This document shows positions 1-6,973 of a DNA stretch of 16,137 bases, piece by piece; position 1 is the first letter of the stretch, and the number at the start of each line of letters is the position of its first letter. Source of the stretch: an uncultured Paracoccaceae bacterium (GTDB lineage: Bacteria > Pseudomonadota > Alphaproteobacteria > Rhodobacterales > Rhodobacteraceae); NCBI GenBank assembly GCA_937927675.1, contig CALBSG010000071.1, positions 1 to 16,137 on the forward strand, read 5' to 3'. A model generated the notes under the pieces. That model was given only the letters and a program-made list of their open reading frames with translations, did not search any database and was not told the DNA's origin. The position numbers were made by a program, and so were the translations under genes.

Positions 1-2
1 AC

Positions 3-302
3 AACAGCGACAGTGTTTTAAAACCGTATCAAAAAGACCGTATTGAAATTGTATTAGGCATTAAAGAAGACAAACGCGGAATGGGTTATAACCTGGAACA
101 ATCCAAAGTGGCCATTGGCGCGGGAAGATTGTTTGGACGTGGTTTCCAAAATGGAACACAAACCAAAATGGGATTTGTTCCAGAACAACATACCGACTTT
201 ATTTTCTGCACCGTAGGCGAAGAGTGGGGATTTGTCGGTTCCATGGTTGTAATACTTTTATTCATGGCGCTGATTGTGCGCAGTTTGATGGAGCGGGCTT
301 AG
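3..302 (+). CDS. rodA: RodA (rod-shape/SEDS glycosyltransferase) internal fragment, Bacteroidota-like, truncated at both ends
   Basis: The frame is open from base 3 and enters already inside a protein, so the 5' end is missing. It reads LKPYQKDRIEIVLG, then YNLEQSKVAIGAG, then GFVPEQHTDFIF and GEEWGFVGS, followed by a hydrophobic run VVILLFMALIV. These match the conserved late part of RodA, the SEDS-family peptidoglycan polymerase of the elongasome in the inner membrane. The wording (NLEQSKVAIGAG, TKMGFVPEQHTDF) is the form I know from Bacteroidota. The last membrane helices are absent: after LIVR the frame continues only with SLMERA and a stop that lies in GC-rich sequence. Base composition is much lower in GC than everything downstream. 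I infer a fragment from another organism joined here; a genuine truncated transferred gene is possible but less likely. The gene family is confident, its belonging to this genome is not. Confidence 0.8.
   Translation, partial: NSDSVLKPYQKDRIEIVLGIKEDKRGMGYNLEQSKVAIGAGRLFGRGFQNGTQTKMGFVPEQHTDFIFCTVGEEWGFVGSMVVILLFMALIVRSLMERA
265..300. other. Probable chimeric junction between two genomes
   Basis: Somewhere in this interval the sequence changes from AT-richer DNA coding for a Bacteroidota-like RodA to GC-rich alphaproteobacterial DNA. RodA similarity stops after about base 282. The minus-strand RTX gene has its stop codon at 299-301. No insertion-sequence ends, target duplication, tRNA or integrase gene marks the join, so a misassembly is the simplest explanation. 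The exact base cannot be fixed by eye. Confidence 0.7.
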
Positions 303-3300
303 GCCGCCTGCAAGCGAATCGCCGCAAGATCGACCGTTGCGCCATTGGTCAGGCTGGCCAAGGGCACGCCGTCCAACAGCAACAGCGTGGCACTGGGGCC
401 GGTTTGCAAGGTGAGGGCGGGTTCGGGGTGCAGGGTGGAATCGTACAGCACCACCAACTCATCCTCGGCGGGATTGAAATCGGTGATCTGCATCAGCGGC
501 GCGCCGGGGCCGAAATCCTGTAAGGTGAAACTGTCGGCCCCGTCGCCGCCGTGGCCATAATCGCCCGCGCCCAGATGCAGGATGTCATTGCCGTCGCCAC
601 CGTTGAGGATATCCACGTCGGTGTCTGTGCCGCTGGGGGCGGTGCCTGACAGCGTGTCATGGCCCGCGCCGCCGTCAACCTCATCGGCGCCGGTGCCGCC
701 GGAGACGAGATCATTGCCCTCGCCGCCCAAACCCTGCGCCGTGCCGGACAGATCAAAGCGGTCCGCACCCGCCCCGCCAAAGGCTTGGGCGCGATCTGCT
801 GCGATCAGGTGGTCATCCCCTGACCCGCCCCAGCCCACGGCCTCATCGGTCAGCGATAAAAGGTCATTGCCCGCCCCGCCGTCCATCCGGTTCGACAGAG
901 TGTCGCCGTAAAACCTGTCGGCAAAGGCCGATCCGCGCCACGCCTCGATGTAGAAATAGCTGTCGCGGGCGGCATCTCCGGTGCCGGCCGCTGGGGTCAG
1001 AAGATCAGCTATGACCCCGGCTTTGCTGGCCGAGTAGTCGCACCAGTCATAGCCCGCGCCCCCATCCAGACGGTCCCCCCCGCCACCGCCTGACAGAATG
1101 TCATCGCCGTCGCCGCCATAGAGGACGTCGGCCGCCGCCGCGCCGAACAGCGTATCGGCCCCACCGCCCCCGGTCAGCGTGGCCACAGTGGCCCCGGCGT
1201 ACAGCCGGTCGCCATGGGCCGAGCCAAGCAGCCCTTCGATGCTGCTGAAGCTGTCGCCGCGCGCGTCGCCAAGATTTCGACGCGGATCCGCAATGCTGAC
1301 CGTGACTGCTGCCGTCGCATAGGCGTAACTGGCATAATCAAAGGAACTGCCGCCATAAAGCCGGTCGGCCCCCGGCCCGCCTTCCAGCCGGTTCACCCCG
1401 GTTCCGCCATACAGGGAATCATTGCCGGAATGGCCCTGCAACGTGTCATTGCCACTCCCCCCCGACAGGCTGTCATTGCCACTTCCGCCCTGCAAAAGGT
1501 TGGCCGCCGCGTTGCCTGTCAGGCTGTCACTGTAAGATGACCCGCGCAGCCCCTCGATCAAGGAATAGCGGTCGCCAGCGGCGTCTTGACGATTGCGCCA
1601 CGGGGCGGCGAGATCGGCCACCACGGCCATGCGAGCGTCTGCATAACTCGCCAGATCAAGCCCGGTGCCGCCGTAAAGCGTATCGGCCCCGCCGCCGCCT
1701 GTCAGCGCGTCATTGCCGGTGCCGCCGTACAGCAGATTGGCCAGGCTGTTGCCGGTCAGCGCATCGGCCCAAGCCGATCCCATCAGGTCTTCAACCCCGG
1801 AATAACTGTCGCCCAAGGCCGCGCCGGAATTGAGGCTAGGCACGGCCAGATGGGCGGTGACACCACTTTCGGCGCTGGCATAGCTGGCCAGATCGCGGCC
1901 CCCGTCGCCTTGCAGCAGGTCCCCCCCCGCGCCGCCGATCAAGGTGTCGTTGCCATCGCCGCCATAAAGCCGGTCATTGCCCGCGCGGGCCTCCAGACTG
2001 TCATGGCCCGCCCCGCCATAAAGCCAGTTGTCGCCAATATCGCCCAGCAGCTGATCGTGAAAGGCGCTGCCGATCAGCCCCTCGATGCCAAGGTAACGAT
2101 CACCCGTCGCATCCGCCCCTTGATTGGCCGTCGGTGTCAGCAGATCGGCGATGACGGCCACAGCAGAGGCCGAATAGGACACCACATCAAGGCCAAGACC
2201 ACCATCCAGCTGATCGGCGCCCAAACCGCCGATCAGCGTGTCATTGCCTGTCCCGCCTTGCAGGTCATCGTCGCCGCCGCGACCATAAAGGTAGTCCGCC
2301 CCGCCCGCGCCAGACAGGTGGTTGTCCGTGTCATCCCCCAGCAGCGTATCGCCAAAGCCGCTGCCGGTGATCCGTTCGATGCCGTCAAGACTGTCGCCTG
2401 CCGCCGCCCCGGTCGAACTGCCGGGCTGGGCAAGATCAAGCCGAAGGGCGGCACTGGCGGCGCCATAATCCAGCAGGTCATTGCCGCTGCCGCCGTGCAG
2501 GTTATCTGCCCCGGCCCCCGCGATCAGGGTGTCATCGCCATCGCCGCCCTCAACCGTGTCATTGCCCGCGCCATCTGACAGCGCGTCATTGCCTGCGCCG
2601 CCCTGCAAGAGATTGGCCGTCGCATCGCCCGTCAGTTGATCGTCAAAGGCGCTGCCGATCAGCCCTTCGATGCCGTCAAAGCTGTCGCCAAGGGCGTCAG
2701 CGCCCACGTTGGCGGTAAATGAGGCGAGACTCGCCACTATGCTGCCGCTGGCCTGTGTATAATCCGCGAGGTCAAAACCGACCCCCCCGAACAGCGCATC
2801 GGCCCCTGCAAGCCCGGCGAGGTGGTCATCTCCGTCGCCGCCATATAGCAGGTCATCACCCTGATGGCCGACCAGAACCTCGCTGGCGGCCGTGCCGTTG
2901 ATGATGACAGGGGGGCGGTAGGTATAGACCCACAGGCCCTGCACCCCGGTATTGCCGATCGTGCTGGGCAGAGCCAAAAGTCGCCCCTCATTGCCCGTGG
3001 CCCAATGGCCATTCACTGCGTCGCTGGTCTCCAGTCTCCAGCCTATAAGGGCAGGATCGCCGCCCAAGCCATCCCAGCCGTTTTGCAGATCGCCCGTTGT
3101 CCAGCCGATGCTGTCATAACGCAGCACGATGGACAGGCCGTCCTCGCCCTGATCGTAAAGTTGCAGTTGGAAGGTGTTGGTGTGGCTGGCGTTACGGCGA
3201 TAAAACCCCACCTCTTGCCATGTGATGGTCACGATATCCTGGGTCGGATCAACATCGACCCAGATCGGCCCGCTTTCTGCCCCCTCGCCATCCAGCCTTG

Positions 3301-3583
3301 TGTCCACATCGGCGTGGAAGGCCGCGATGAAGGGGCGCGTGATCGCTGAGAGTTGGCTCATCACGCCATTGAGCGCCGCACCAAAGCTGACAAGCCCATT
3401 GGTCGATACAAAAAGATCATTGCCGCTGTAATGCTGCGCCCCGAATTGGAAGCCACCCTCAAAGACGGCGGTGGTATCCACGCGCAGGCTGGCGTCATCT
3501 GCCGGCGCGAGCATGATCTCGCCAAAGCCCGCGGCCCCGCCAAGCCCGGTCACCGCGCTGCCGTCGCCGGTAACAGCCGTCAT
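299..3583 (-). CDS. Large nidogen-like domain plus RTX calcium-binding repeat protein, probably type I secreted
   Basis: I start this gene at the ATG whose first base is 3583, giving 1094 aa. An in-frame ATG at 3754 would add 57 residues, but these are arginine- and proline-rich, lack the look of coding sequence and would nearly close the divergent promoter region. A weak AAAGG lies just upstream of the chosen start. Residues ~35-225 resemble a nidogen (NIDO) extracellular domain (NGLVSFGAALNG, PFIAAFHADVDT, ITWQEVGFY, FQLQLYDQGEDG). From ~228 on there are many GGxGxDxLx nonapeptides of the hemolysin-type calcium-binding repeat, arranged in seven super-repeats. The last ~50 residues are hydrophobic and repeat-free, as in uncleaved type I secretion signals. 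No N-terminal signal peptide is seen. Such proteins bind Ca2+ outside the cell and act as adhesins or surface layers; the exact role is unknown. No ABC transporter, HlyD or TolC gene lies in the window. Confidence 0.85.
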   Translation of the reverse strand: MTAVTGDGSAVTGLGGAAGFGEIMLAPADDASLRVDTTAVFEGGFQFGAQHYSGNDLFVSTNGLVSFGAALNGVMSQLSAITRPFIAAFHADVDTRLDGEGAESGPIWVDVDPTQDIVTITWQEVGFYRRNASHTNTFQLQLYDQGEDGLSIVLRYDSIGWTTGDLQNGWDGLGGDPALIGWRLETSDAVNGHWATGNEGRLLALPSTIGNTGVQGLWVYTYRPPVIINGTAASEVLVGHQGDDLLYGGDGDDHLAGLAGADALFGGVGFDLADYTQASGSIVASLASFTANVGADALGDSFDGIEGLIGSAFDDQLTGDATANLLQGGAGNDALSDGAGNDTVEGGDGDDTLIAGAGADNLHGGSGNDLLDYGAASAALRLDLAQPGSSTGAAAGDSLDGIERITGSGFGDTLLGDDTDNHLSGAGGADYLYGRGGDDDLQGGTGNDTLIGGLGADQLDGGLGLDVVSYSASAVAVIADLLTPTANQGADATGDRYLGIEGLIGSAFHDQLLGDIGDNWLYGGAGHDSLEARAGNDRLYGGDGNDTLIGGAGGDLLQGDGGRDLASYASAESGVTAHLAVPSLNSGAALGDSYSGVEDLMGSAWADALTGNSLANLLYGGTGNDALTGGGGADTLYGGTGLDLASYADARMAVVADLAAPWRNRQDAAGDRYSLIEGLRGSSYSDSLTGNAAANLLQGGSGNDSLSGGSGNDTLQGHSGNDSLYGGTGVNRLEGGPGADRLYGGSSFDYASYAYATAAVTVSIADPRRNLGDARGDSFSSIEGLLGSAHGDRLYAGATVATLTGGGGADTLFGAAAADVLYGGDGDDILSGGGGGDRLDGGAGYDWCDYSASKAGVIADLLTPAAGTGDAARDSYFYIEAWRGSAFADRFYGDTLSNRMDGGAGNDLLSLTDEAVGWGGSGDDHLIAADRAQAFGGAGADRFDLSGTAQGLGGEGNDLVSGGTGADEVDGGAGHDTLSGTAPSGTDTDVDILNGGDGNDILHLGAGDYGHGGDGADSFTLQDFGPGAPLMQITDFNPAEDELVVLYDSTLHPEPALTLQTGPSATLLLLDGVPLASLTNGATVDLAAIRLQAA
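525..2890 (-). repeat. RTX repeat region with seven ~97-residue super-repeats
   Basis: Within the large RTX gene each super-repeat holds a run of nonapeptides (GGxGNDxLx) and then a ~50-residue linker with the pattern D-x-x-x-Y, A-D-L, GD-x-Y/F, I-E-G-L-x-GS, D-x-L-x-G. The I/V-E codons of the linker lie at about 2667, 2376, 2082, 1791, 1554, 1236 and 945. The spacings are 291, 294, 291, 237, 318 and 291 nt, that is 97, 98, 97, 79, 106 and 97 residues. The deviant units differ from 97 by minus two and plus one nonapeptide, so units have gained or lost whole calcium-binding turns. The repetition also produces long antisense open frames that are not genes. Confidence 0.85.
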
Positions 3584-3794
3584 GCCTTTACCCACCCACA
3601 AGTCCCGCGCTGAGTTTGACCATGGCAGGGTGAACGCCCGGTTAAGGTTTGGCGGCAGGCGGGCGGTCAAATAGCTAGAATGCCGGATTAACTTTCGGGA
3701 AAGGTCGCAGCCCTGCCCGAAAGCGGCCCCCAACCCGGGCGGCGGTCTTGCCATGTTCCTTGCACGATAAGGGGCGCAGGCGGAGGGTCCGGCG
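3584..3794. promoter_or_regulatory. Divergent promoter region between the two RTX-type genes, with an 8-bp inverted repeat
   Basis: These 211 bp separate two genes that point away from each other. They hold an inverted repeat, CTTTCGGG at 3692-3699 and CCCGAAAG at 3716-3723, separated by 16 nt. This is operator-like spacing, or a weak RNA hairpin. A TAGAAT at 3676-3681 could be a -10 element but has no convincing -35. GGAGGG at 3782-3787 is a good ribosome binding site for the plus-strand gene. I cannot name a regulator. Confidence 0.4.
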
Positions 3795-5261
3795 ATGCAG
3801 GTGCAAGTGCTAACGACCTACGCGGCAGGCGATCTTGCCTATCCATTTATCGCCGATGGCCTCGCTGTGGTGCAGTCGGGCGGGTATACGCGCCTGCTTT
3901 ATGCCGCCCGTGGCGATAACCGGCTGGCCGCCCTTGATCTTGGTGCCGCGCCCGCCGCACCTGCCGCCGGAAACCCGATCATCGGCCCCAGCCCCGGTGC
4001 GGATATTGTGGTGCAGGACAATCCCGGCGCCGAGCGCGCCTTTGTGTTTTCCAGTTTTGACGGGCTGTTGCGTCATGCCGCGCTGGGCACCACCGGTGCG
4101 CCGGGGGCAACCAATGCCACGATAACCAGTCGCGGCTCTCTTTATGGCGTCACGGCGATGGAATTGATTGAGCGTGGGGCGACGGATCTGGCCATCATTG
4201 CCCAACGCGATGTCCCGGGGTTGCACAGCTACACCGTCTCTGAGACTGGCACGATGTCCTTGGTGGCAGAGCTGGCCGACAGCCCGAAATCCTATCTTGC
4301 CGATGTCGCCGATACCTTGGCGGTCAACGTGGCGGGCCGCGATTTTCTGCTGACCGCCTCGGCCTTGGAAAATGGCCTGACACTGTTTGAACTGGATGCT
4401 GCCGGGCAGGCCAGCTTTGTCGATGCCATTGGTGCGGCCGATGGCCTGCCGATTGCTGGACCGGCAGCCATGCTCAGTATCGTGCAGGGTGGAACGCAAT
4501 ATGTTGTCGTTGCGGCGACGCTGTCCTCTTCGATTTCGGTTTTGCGGGTCAATGAGATGGGGGTGCTGTTTGTCGAGGATCATCTGATCGACGACCGCAA
4601 TACCCGGTTTGACAAAGTGGTGGCGCTGGATGGGTTCGCCTATCAGGGGCGGGCCTTTGTGGTGGCGGGCGGCAGGGATGCGGGGGTGACGGTCTTGGAA
4701 TTGCTGCCCGATGGCCGCTTGTCGCATGTGCTGTCGCAGGCGCTGGAAACCGGGGCGGGGATCGGGGCCGTGACCGGGGTGGAAACGGTGGTTCTGAACG
4801 GCAAGGCCGCAATCTTTCTGACCGATGCCGGGGGCGCGCGTATCTATCATCTGGAGATCAATCTGGCCGCAACTGGTCCGCTTTATCAGGCGCAGGGGGG
4901 GATGCTGACGGGCAGTGGGCTGGAAGACCGGATCATCGGCTCGGATCTTGCCGACACCTTGCAGGGGGGCGCGGGGGATGACTTTTTGCACGACGGCGGC
5001 GGTGATGATCTATTGCTCGGCGGGGCAGGAGCCGATGTTTTTGTCTTTGACCGCGACGGCAGCGCCGACCGCATTGGCGACTTTCAGGATGGGATCGACC
5101 GGCTGGATGTGTCGGATTGGGGCCGCATCTATACGGCCTCGGCGCTGAACATCACGATCACTGCCTCCGGTGCTGTGGTCAGTTACGGCGCGGAAAGCCT
5201 GACGATCACCAAATCCGGCGCGGCGGCCTTGCACCTGACGGATGCCGACTTTCTGTTCTGA
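3795..5261 (+). CDS. Calcium-binding protein: propeller-like N-terminal region with short RTX C-terminus
   Basis: This 488-aa protein starts at an ATG preceded by GGAGGG seven bases upstream. Residues 1 to ~365 contain repeated strand-turn phrases of the form xLTLFELDAAGQ, ISVLRVNEMGVLF, VTVLELLPDGRLS and ARIYHLEINL, each ~45-60 residues apart. This is the rhythm of a beta-propeller (lactonase/YVTN type). From ~374 come RTX nonapeptides (DRIIGSDLADTLQGGAGDD, then GGGDDLLLGGAGADVFVFD), followed by a DxIxDFQDGIDRLDVSDWG segment as in serralysin-type C-termini. It ends in hydrophobic LTDADFLF, fitting a type I secretion signal. There is no N-terminal signal peptide. It is divergent from the large RTX gene, so both may be controlled together and exported by the same system. 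No catalytic motif is visible and the function is unknown. Confidence 0.8.
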   Translation: MQVQVLTTYAAGDLAYPFIADGLAVVQSGGYTRLLYAARGDNRLAALDLGAAPAAPAAGNPIIGPSPGADIVVQDNPGAERAFVFSSFDGLLRHAALGTTGAPGATNATITSRGSLYGVTAMELIERGATDLAIIAQRDVPGLHSYTVSETGTMSLVAELADSPKSYLADVADTLAVNVAGRDFLLTASALENGLTLFELDAAGQASFVDAIGAADGLPIAGPAAMLSIVQGGTQYVVVAATLSSSISVLRVNEMGVLFVEDHLIDDRNTRFDKVVALDGFAYQGRAFVVAGGRDAGVTVLELLPDGRLSHVLSQALETGAGIGAVTGVETVVLNGKAAIFLTDAGGARIYHLEINLAATGPLYQAQGGMLTGSGLEDRIIGSDLADTLQGGAGDDFLHDGGGDDLLLGGAGADVFVFDRDGSADRIGDFQDGIDRLDVSDWGRIYTASALNITITASGAVVSYGAESLTITKSGAAALHLTDADFLF

Positions 5262-5345
5262 GCTGGCGTTAACCGGCCTTTCGGCTTGCGTAGCCCCGGC
5301 GCGATGCGCCAAACACGGAAGACGGTTCAGATTGGGATTGGCGCG

Positions 5346-6329
5346 ATGCGGCATGTGCTGGTGACGGGTGGGGCAGGCTATATCGGGGCGCATGCCTGCA
5401 AGGCGCTGGCGCGGGCAGGCTTTGTGCCGGTGGCCTTTGATAACCTGTCGACCGGCTGGGAAGACGCGGTGAAATTCGGCCCCTTCGTCAAGGGCGATCT
5501 GATGAACCGCGCCGAGATTGACGCCGCCTTTGCCCGCTATCGTCCGGTGGCCGTCATGCATTTTGCCGCCCTGTCGCTGGTCGGTGAAAGCATGTCCGAT
5601 CCCGGCCGCTATTGGCGGGTCAATCTTGGATCGGCCTTGAACCTGATCGAAGCGGCCATCGCGGCGGGCTGTCTGAATGTCGTGTTTTCCAGCACCTGCG
5701 CGACCTATGGCGATCAGGATGGTGTGATGCTGGACGAAACAACCGCGCAGCACCCGATCAACGCTTATGGTGCCTCAAAACGGGCCATCGAAGATTTGCT
5801 GAACAATTTCAGCGCCAGCCACGGGCTGAAAAGGGTGATCTTCCGTTATTTCAATGTGGCGGGGGCCGATCCCGACGGCGAGGTCGGCGAACAGCACCGC
5901 CCGGAAACCCACCTGATCCCCCTGATGCTGGACGCCATCGAAGGCCGCCGACCGGCTCTGACGCTGTTTGGCACCGATTACCCGACGCCGGATGGCACCT
6001 GCGTGCGCGATTATGTGCATGTCAGCGATCTGGTCGATGCGCATGTGTTGGGGTTGAACTGGCTTTTGGAGGGCAAGGGGAATTCTGAATTCAACCTTGG
6101 CTCGGGCCGTGGCTTTTCGGTGCGCGAGGTGATTGCCGCCTCTTCTGCTGTGACCAACCGCCCTGTGCCGGTGGTCGAAGGTCCGCGCCGGGCAGGGGAT
6201 GCGGCGGCGCTGGTGTCTGGCTCGACCCGTGCGCTCGAGGTTTTGGGCTGGAAGCCACGCTATGCCGATCTGGCCGAGATGATCCGCCATGCCCATGCTT
6301 GGGGCCAAAAGCCGGGCTTTGCCAAGTAA
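5346..6329 (+). CDS. galE: UDP-glucose 4-epimerase
   Basis: GalE interconverts UDP-glucose and UDP-galactose in the cytosol using bound NAD+, supplying precursors for exopolysaccharide and lipopolysaccharide. The product from 5346 is 327 aa, normal for the family. It opens directly with the Rossmann motif VLVTGGAGYIG (residues 4-14). An upstream in-frame ATG at 5286 would add 20 residues unlike GalE, so I reject it; the Shine-Dalgarno at either start is weak. The active site is visible: SSTCATYG (115-122), with Thr117 in place of the catalytic Ser seen in E. coli, and Y141-x3-K145 in NAYGASK. RYFNVAGAD (167-175) is the substrate-loop motif. It stands alone between the RTX pair and the ribosomal unit. 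A broader role as an ExoB-like epimerase for surface sugars is plausible. The first 84 bp after the preceding gene hold no clear promoter or strong terminator. Confidence 0.92.
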   Translation: MRHVLVTGGAGYIGAHACKALARAGFVPVAFDNLSTGWEDAVKFGPFVKGDLMNRAEIDAAFARYRPVAVMHFAALSLVGESMSDPGRYWRVNLGSALNLIEAAIAAGCLNVVFSSTCATYGDQDGVMLDETTAQHPINAYGASKRAIEDLLNNFSASHGLKRVIFRYFNVAGADPDGEVGEQHRPETHLIPLMLDAIEGRRPALTLFGTDYPTPDGTCVRDYVHVSDLVDAHVLGLNWLLEGKGNSEFNLGSGRGFSVREVIAASSAVTNRPVPVVEGPRRAGDAAALVSGSTRALEVLGWKPRYADLAEMIRHAHAWGQKPGFAK

Positions 6330-6377
6330 CCCGTCCAGATAACCCGTCCAGATAACCCGGCCGGATAACCCGGGCCG
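6327..6377 (+). repeat. 13-bp tandem repeat beginning on the galE stop codon
   Basis: The unit TAACCCGTCCAGA begins at 6327, the TAA stop of galE. It recurs exactly at 6340, then as TAACCCGGCCGGA at 6353 and as a last, further diverged copy from 6366. All copies keep TAACCC and the 13-bp period. It looks like slipped-strand duplication at the end of the gene. No function is evident. Confidence 0.8.
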
Positions 6378-6392
6378 CGCGGGATGCCGCGC

Positions 6393-6421
6393 TTGACAGC
6401 TCCACGATTTCCCCTGATAAG
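6393..6421 (+). promoter_or_regulatory. Promoter of rplU-rpmA
   Basis: A consensus -35 hexamer TTGACA at 6393-6398 is followed after 17 bp by GATAAG at 6416-6421, four of six matches to TATAAT. The predicted start of transcription is near 6428. This is the best sigma-70-type promoter in the window and suits a highly expressed ribosomal protein unit. Confidence 0.65.
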
Positions 6422-6427
6422 CCCGCA

Positions 6428-6572
6428 TCCCGGACAGGTGCGAATCTGTCCGGGCAATTTTCATTACGCCCAGAAACGGGCGCGCTGTCCGAGGCGGGGA
6501 AACCCGAGAACACCCAAAGATCGCAAGATCGGCGGGGGCCAAAGGGCGCGGTTGACAAAGAAGGAAAGACCC
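6428..6572 (+). promoter_or_regulatory. Structured mRNA leader of rplU (candidate L21 leader)
   Basis: About 145 nt lie between the predicted transcription start and the rplU start codon. Four hairpins are visible: CCCGGACAG/CTGTCCGGG (6429-6437 with 6446-6454), CGCCC/GGGCG (6467-6471 with 6478-6482), CGGG-GAAA-CCCG (6495-6506) and GATC-GCAA-GATC (6519-6530). The last two have GNRA tetraloops. The heptamer CTGTCCG occurs twice, at 6446-6452 and 6485-6491, so the first arm CGGACAG can pair with either copy. L21 leaders that bind the protein are known in other bacteria; this one is inferred from position and structure. The first hairpin, followed by a short T run, could also stop readthrough from galE. 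A Shine-Dalgarno GAAGGAAAG precedes the start. Confidence 0.5.
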
Positions 6573-6959
6573 ATGTTTGCGGTCATCAAAACCGGTGGCA
6601 AGCAGTATACCGTTCGGGCGGGCGACGTCCTGCGCGTGGAACTGATTGACGCTGTGGCTGGCGAAAAAGTCCAGTTCAACGAAATTCTCATGGTTGGCGG
6701 TGACAAGGTCACCGTTGGCGCTCCGGTTGTGGCCGGTGCGGCGGTTCAGGCCGACGTCATCGACAACATCAAGGGCGAAAAGACCATTCACTTTGTGAAG
6801 CGTCGTCGTAAGCACTCGTCGCAGCGCACCAAGGGTCACCGTCAGAAGTGGACGCTCGTCCGCGTGTCGGAAATCCTGGCCGCTGGCGCTGACAAGTCGG
6901 GCGTCAAGGCTGCTGTCGGCACCGCCGATGCGCGCCGCGCCGCACACGAAACCAAGTAA
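6573..6959 (+). CDS. rplU: 50S ribosomal protein L21
   Basis: L21 binds 23S rRNA in the large subunit. The product is 128 aa starting MFAVIKTGGKQY, the standard L21 N-terminus. The basic rRNA-contact segment VKRRRKHSSQRTKGHRQ follows at ~71-87, and then the family ending LVRVSEI. About 25 extra residues rich in Ala and Gly follow (AAGADKSGVKAAVG), so the protein is longer than the ~103-aa E. coli form; such tails are common in alphaproteobacteria. The start is fixed by homology and by AAGGAAAG upstream. An upstream in-frame ATG at 6384 is part of the leader and is rejected. The gene forms an operon with rpmA 14 nt downstream and is likely controlled by the promoter and leader described above. 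Confidence 0.97.
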   Translation: MFAVIKTGGKQYTVRAGDVLRVELIDAVAGEKVQFNEILMVGGDKVTVGAPVVAGAAVQADVIDNIKGEKTIHFVKRRRKHSSQRTKGHRQKWTLVRVSEILAAGADKSGVKAAVGTADARRAAHETK

Positions 6960-6973
6960 GAGGAGTACTCCCC

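Noticed and set aside
1586..2578. 330-residue plus-strand open frame
   Set aside because: It is antisense to the RTX repeats; periodic GGC/GAC codons suppress stops in the opposite frame. The translation is itself a repetitive mirror with no family signature.
525..2890. Regularly spaced repeats as a CRISPR array
   Set aside because: The repeats are in frame, degenerate and encode RTX nonapeptides; there are no identical short repeats with unique spacers and no cas genes.
3584..3754. N-terminal extension of the large RTX protein from the ATG at 3754
   Set aside because: The 57 residues are Arg/Pro-rich with no signal peptide, and the start would leave only 40 bp to the divergent gene; the ATG at 3583 fits better.
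3810..4991. 393-residue minus-strand open frame
   Set aside because: Shadow of the propeller-RTX gene in GC-rich DNA; the sense frame has RTX motifs and a good ribosome binding site.
5298..5310. GGCGC-GAT-GCGCC hairpin before galE as terminator of the preceding gene
   Set aside because: Only 5 bp with no T run, so chance in GC-rich DNA is likely.
6552..6557. TTGACA as a second rplU promoter
   Set aside because: It lies 16 bp before the start codon and overlaps the ribosome binding region; no -10 could follow before the gene.
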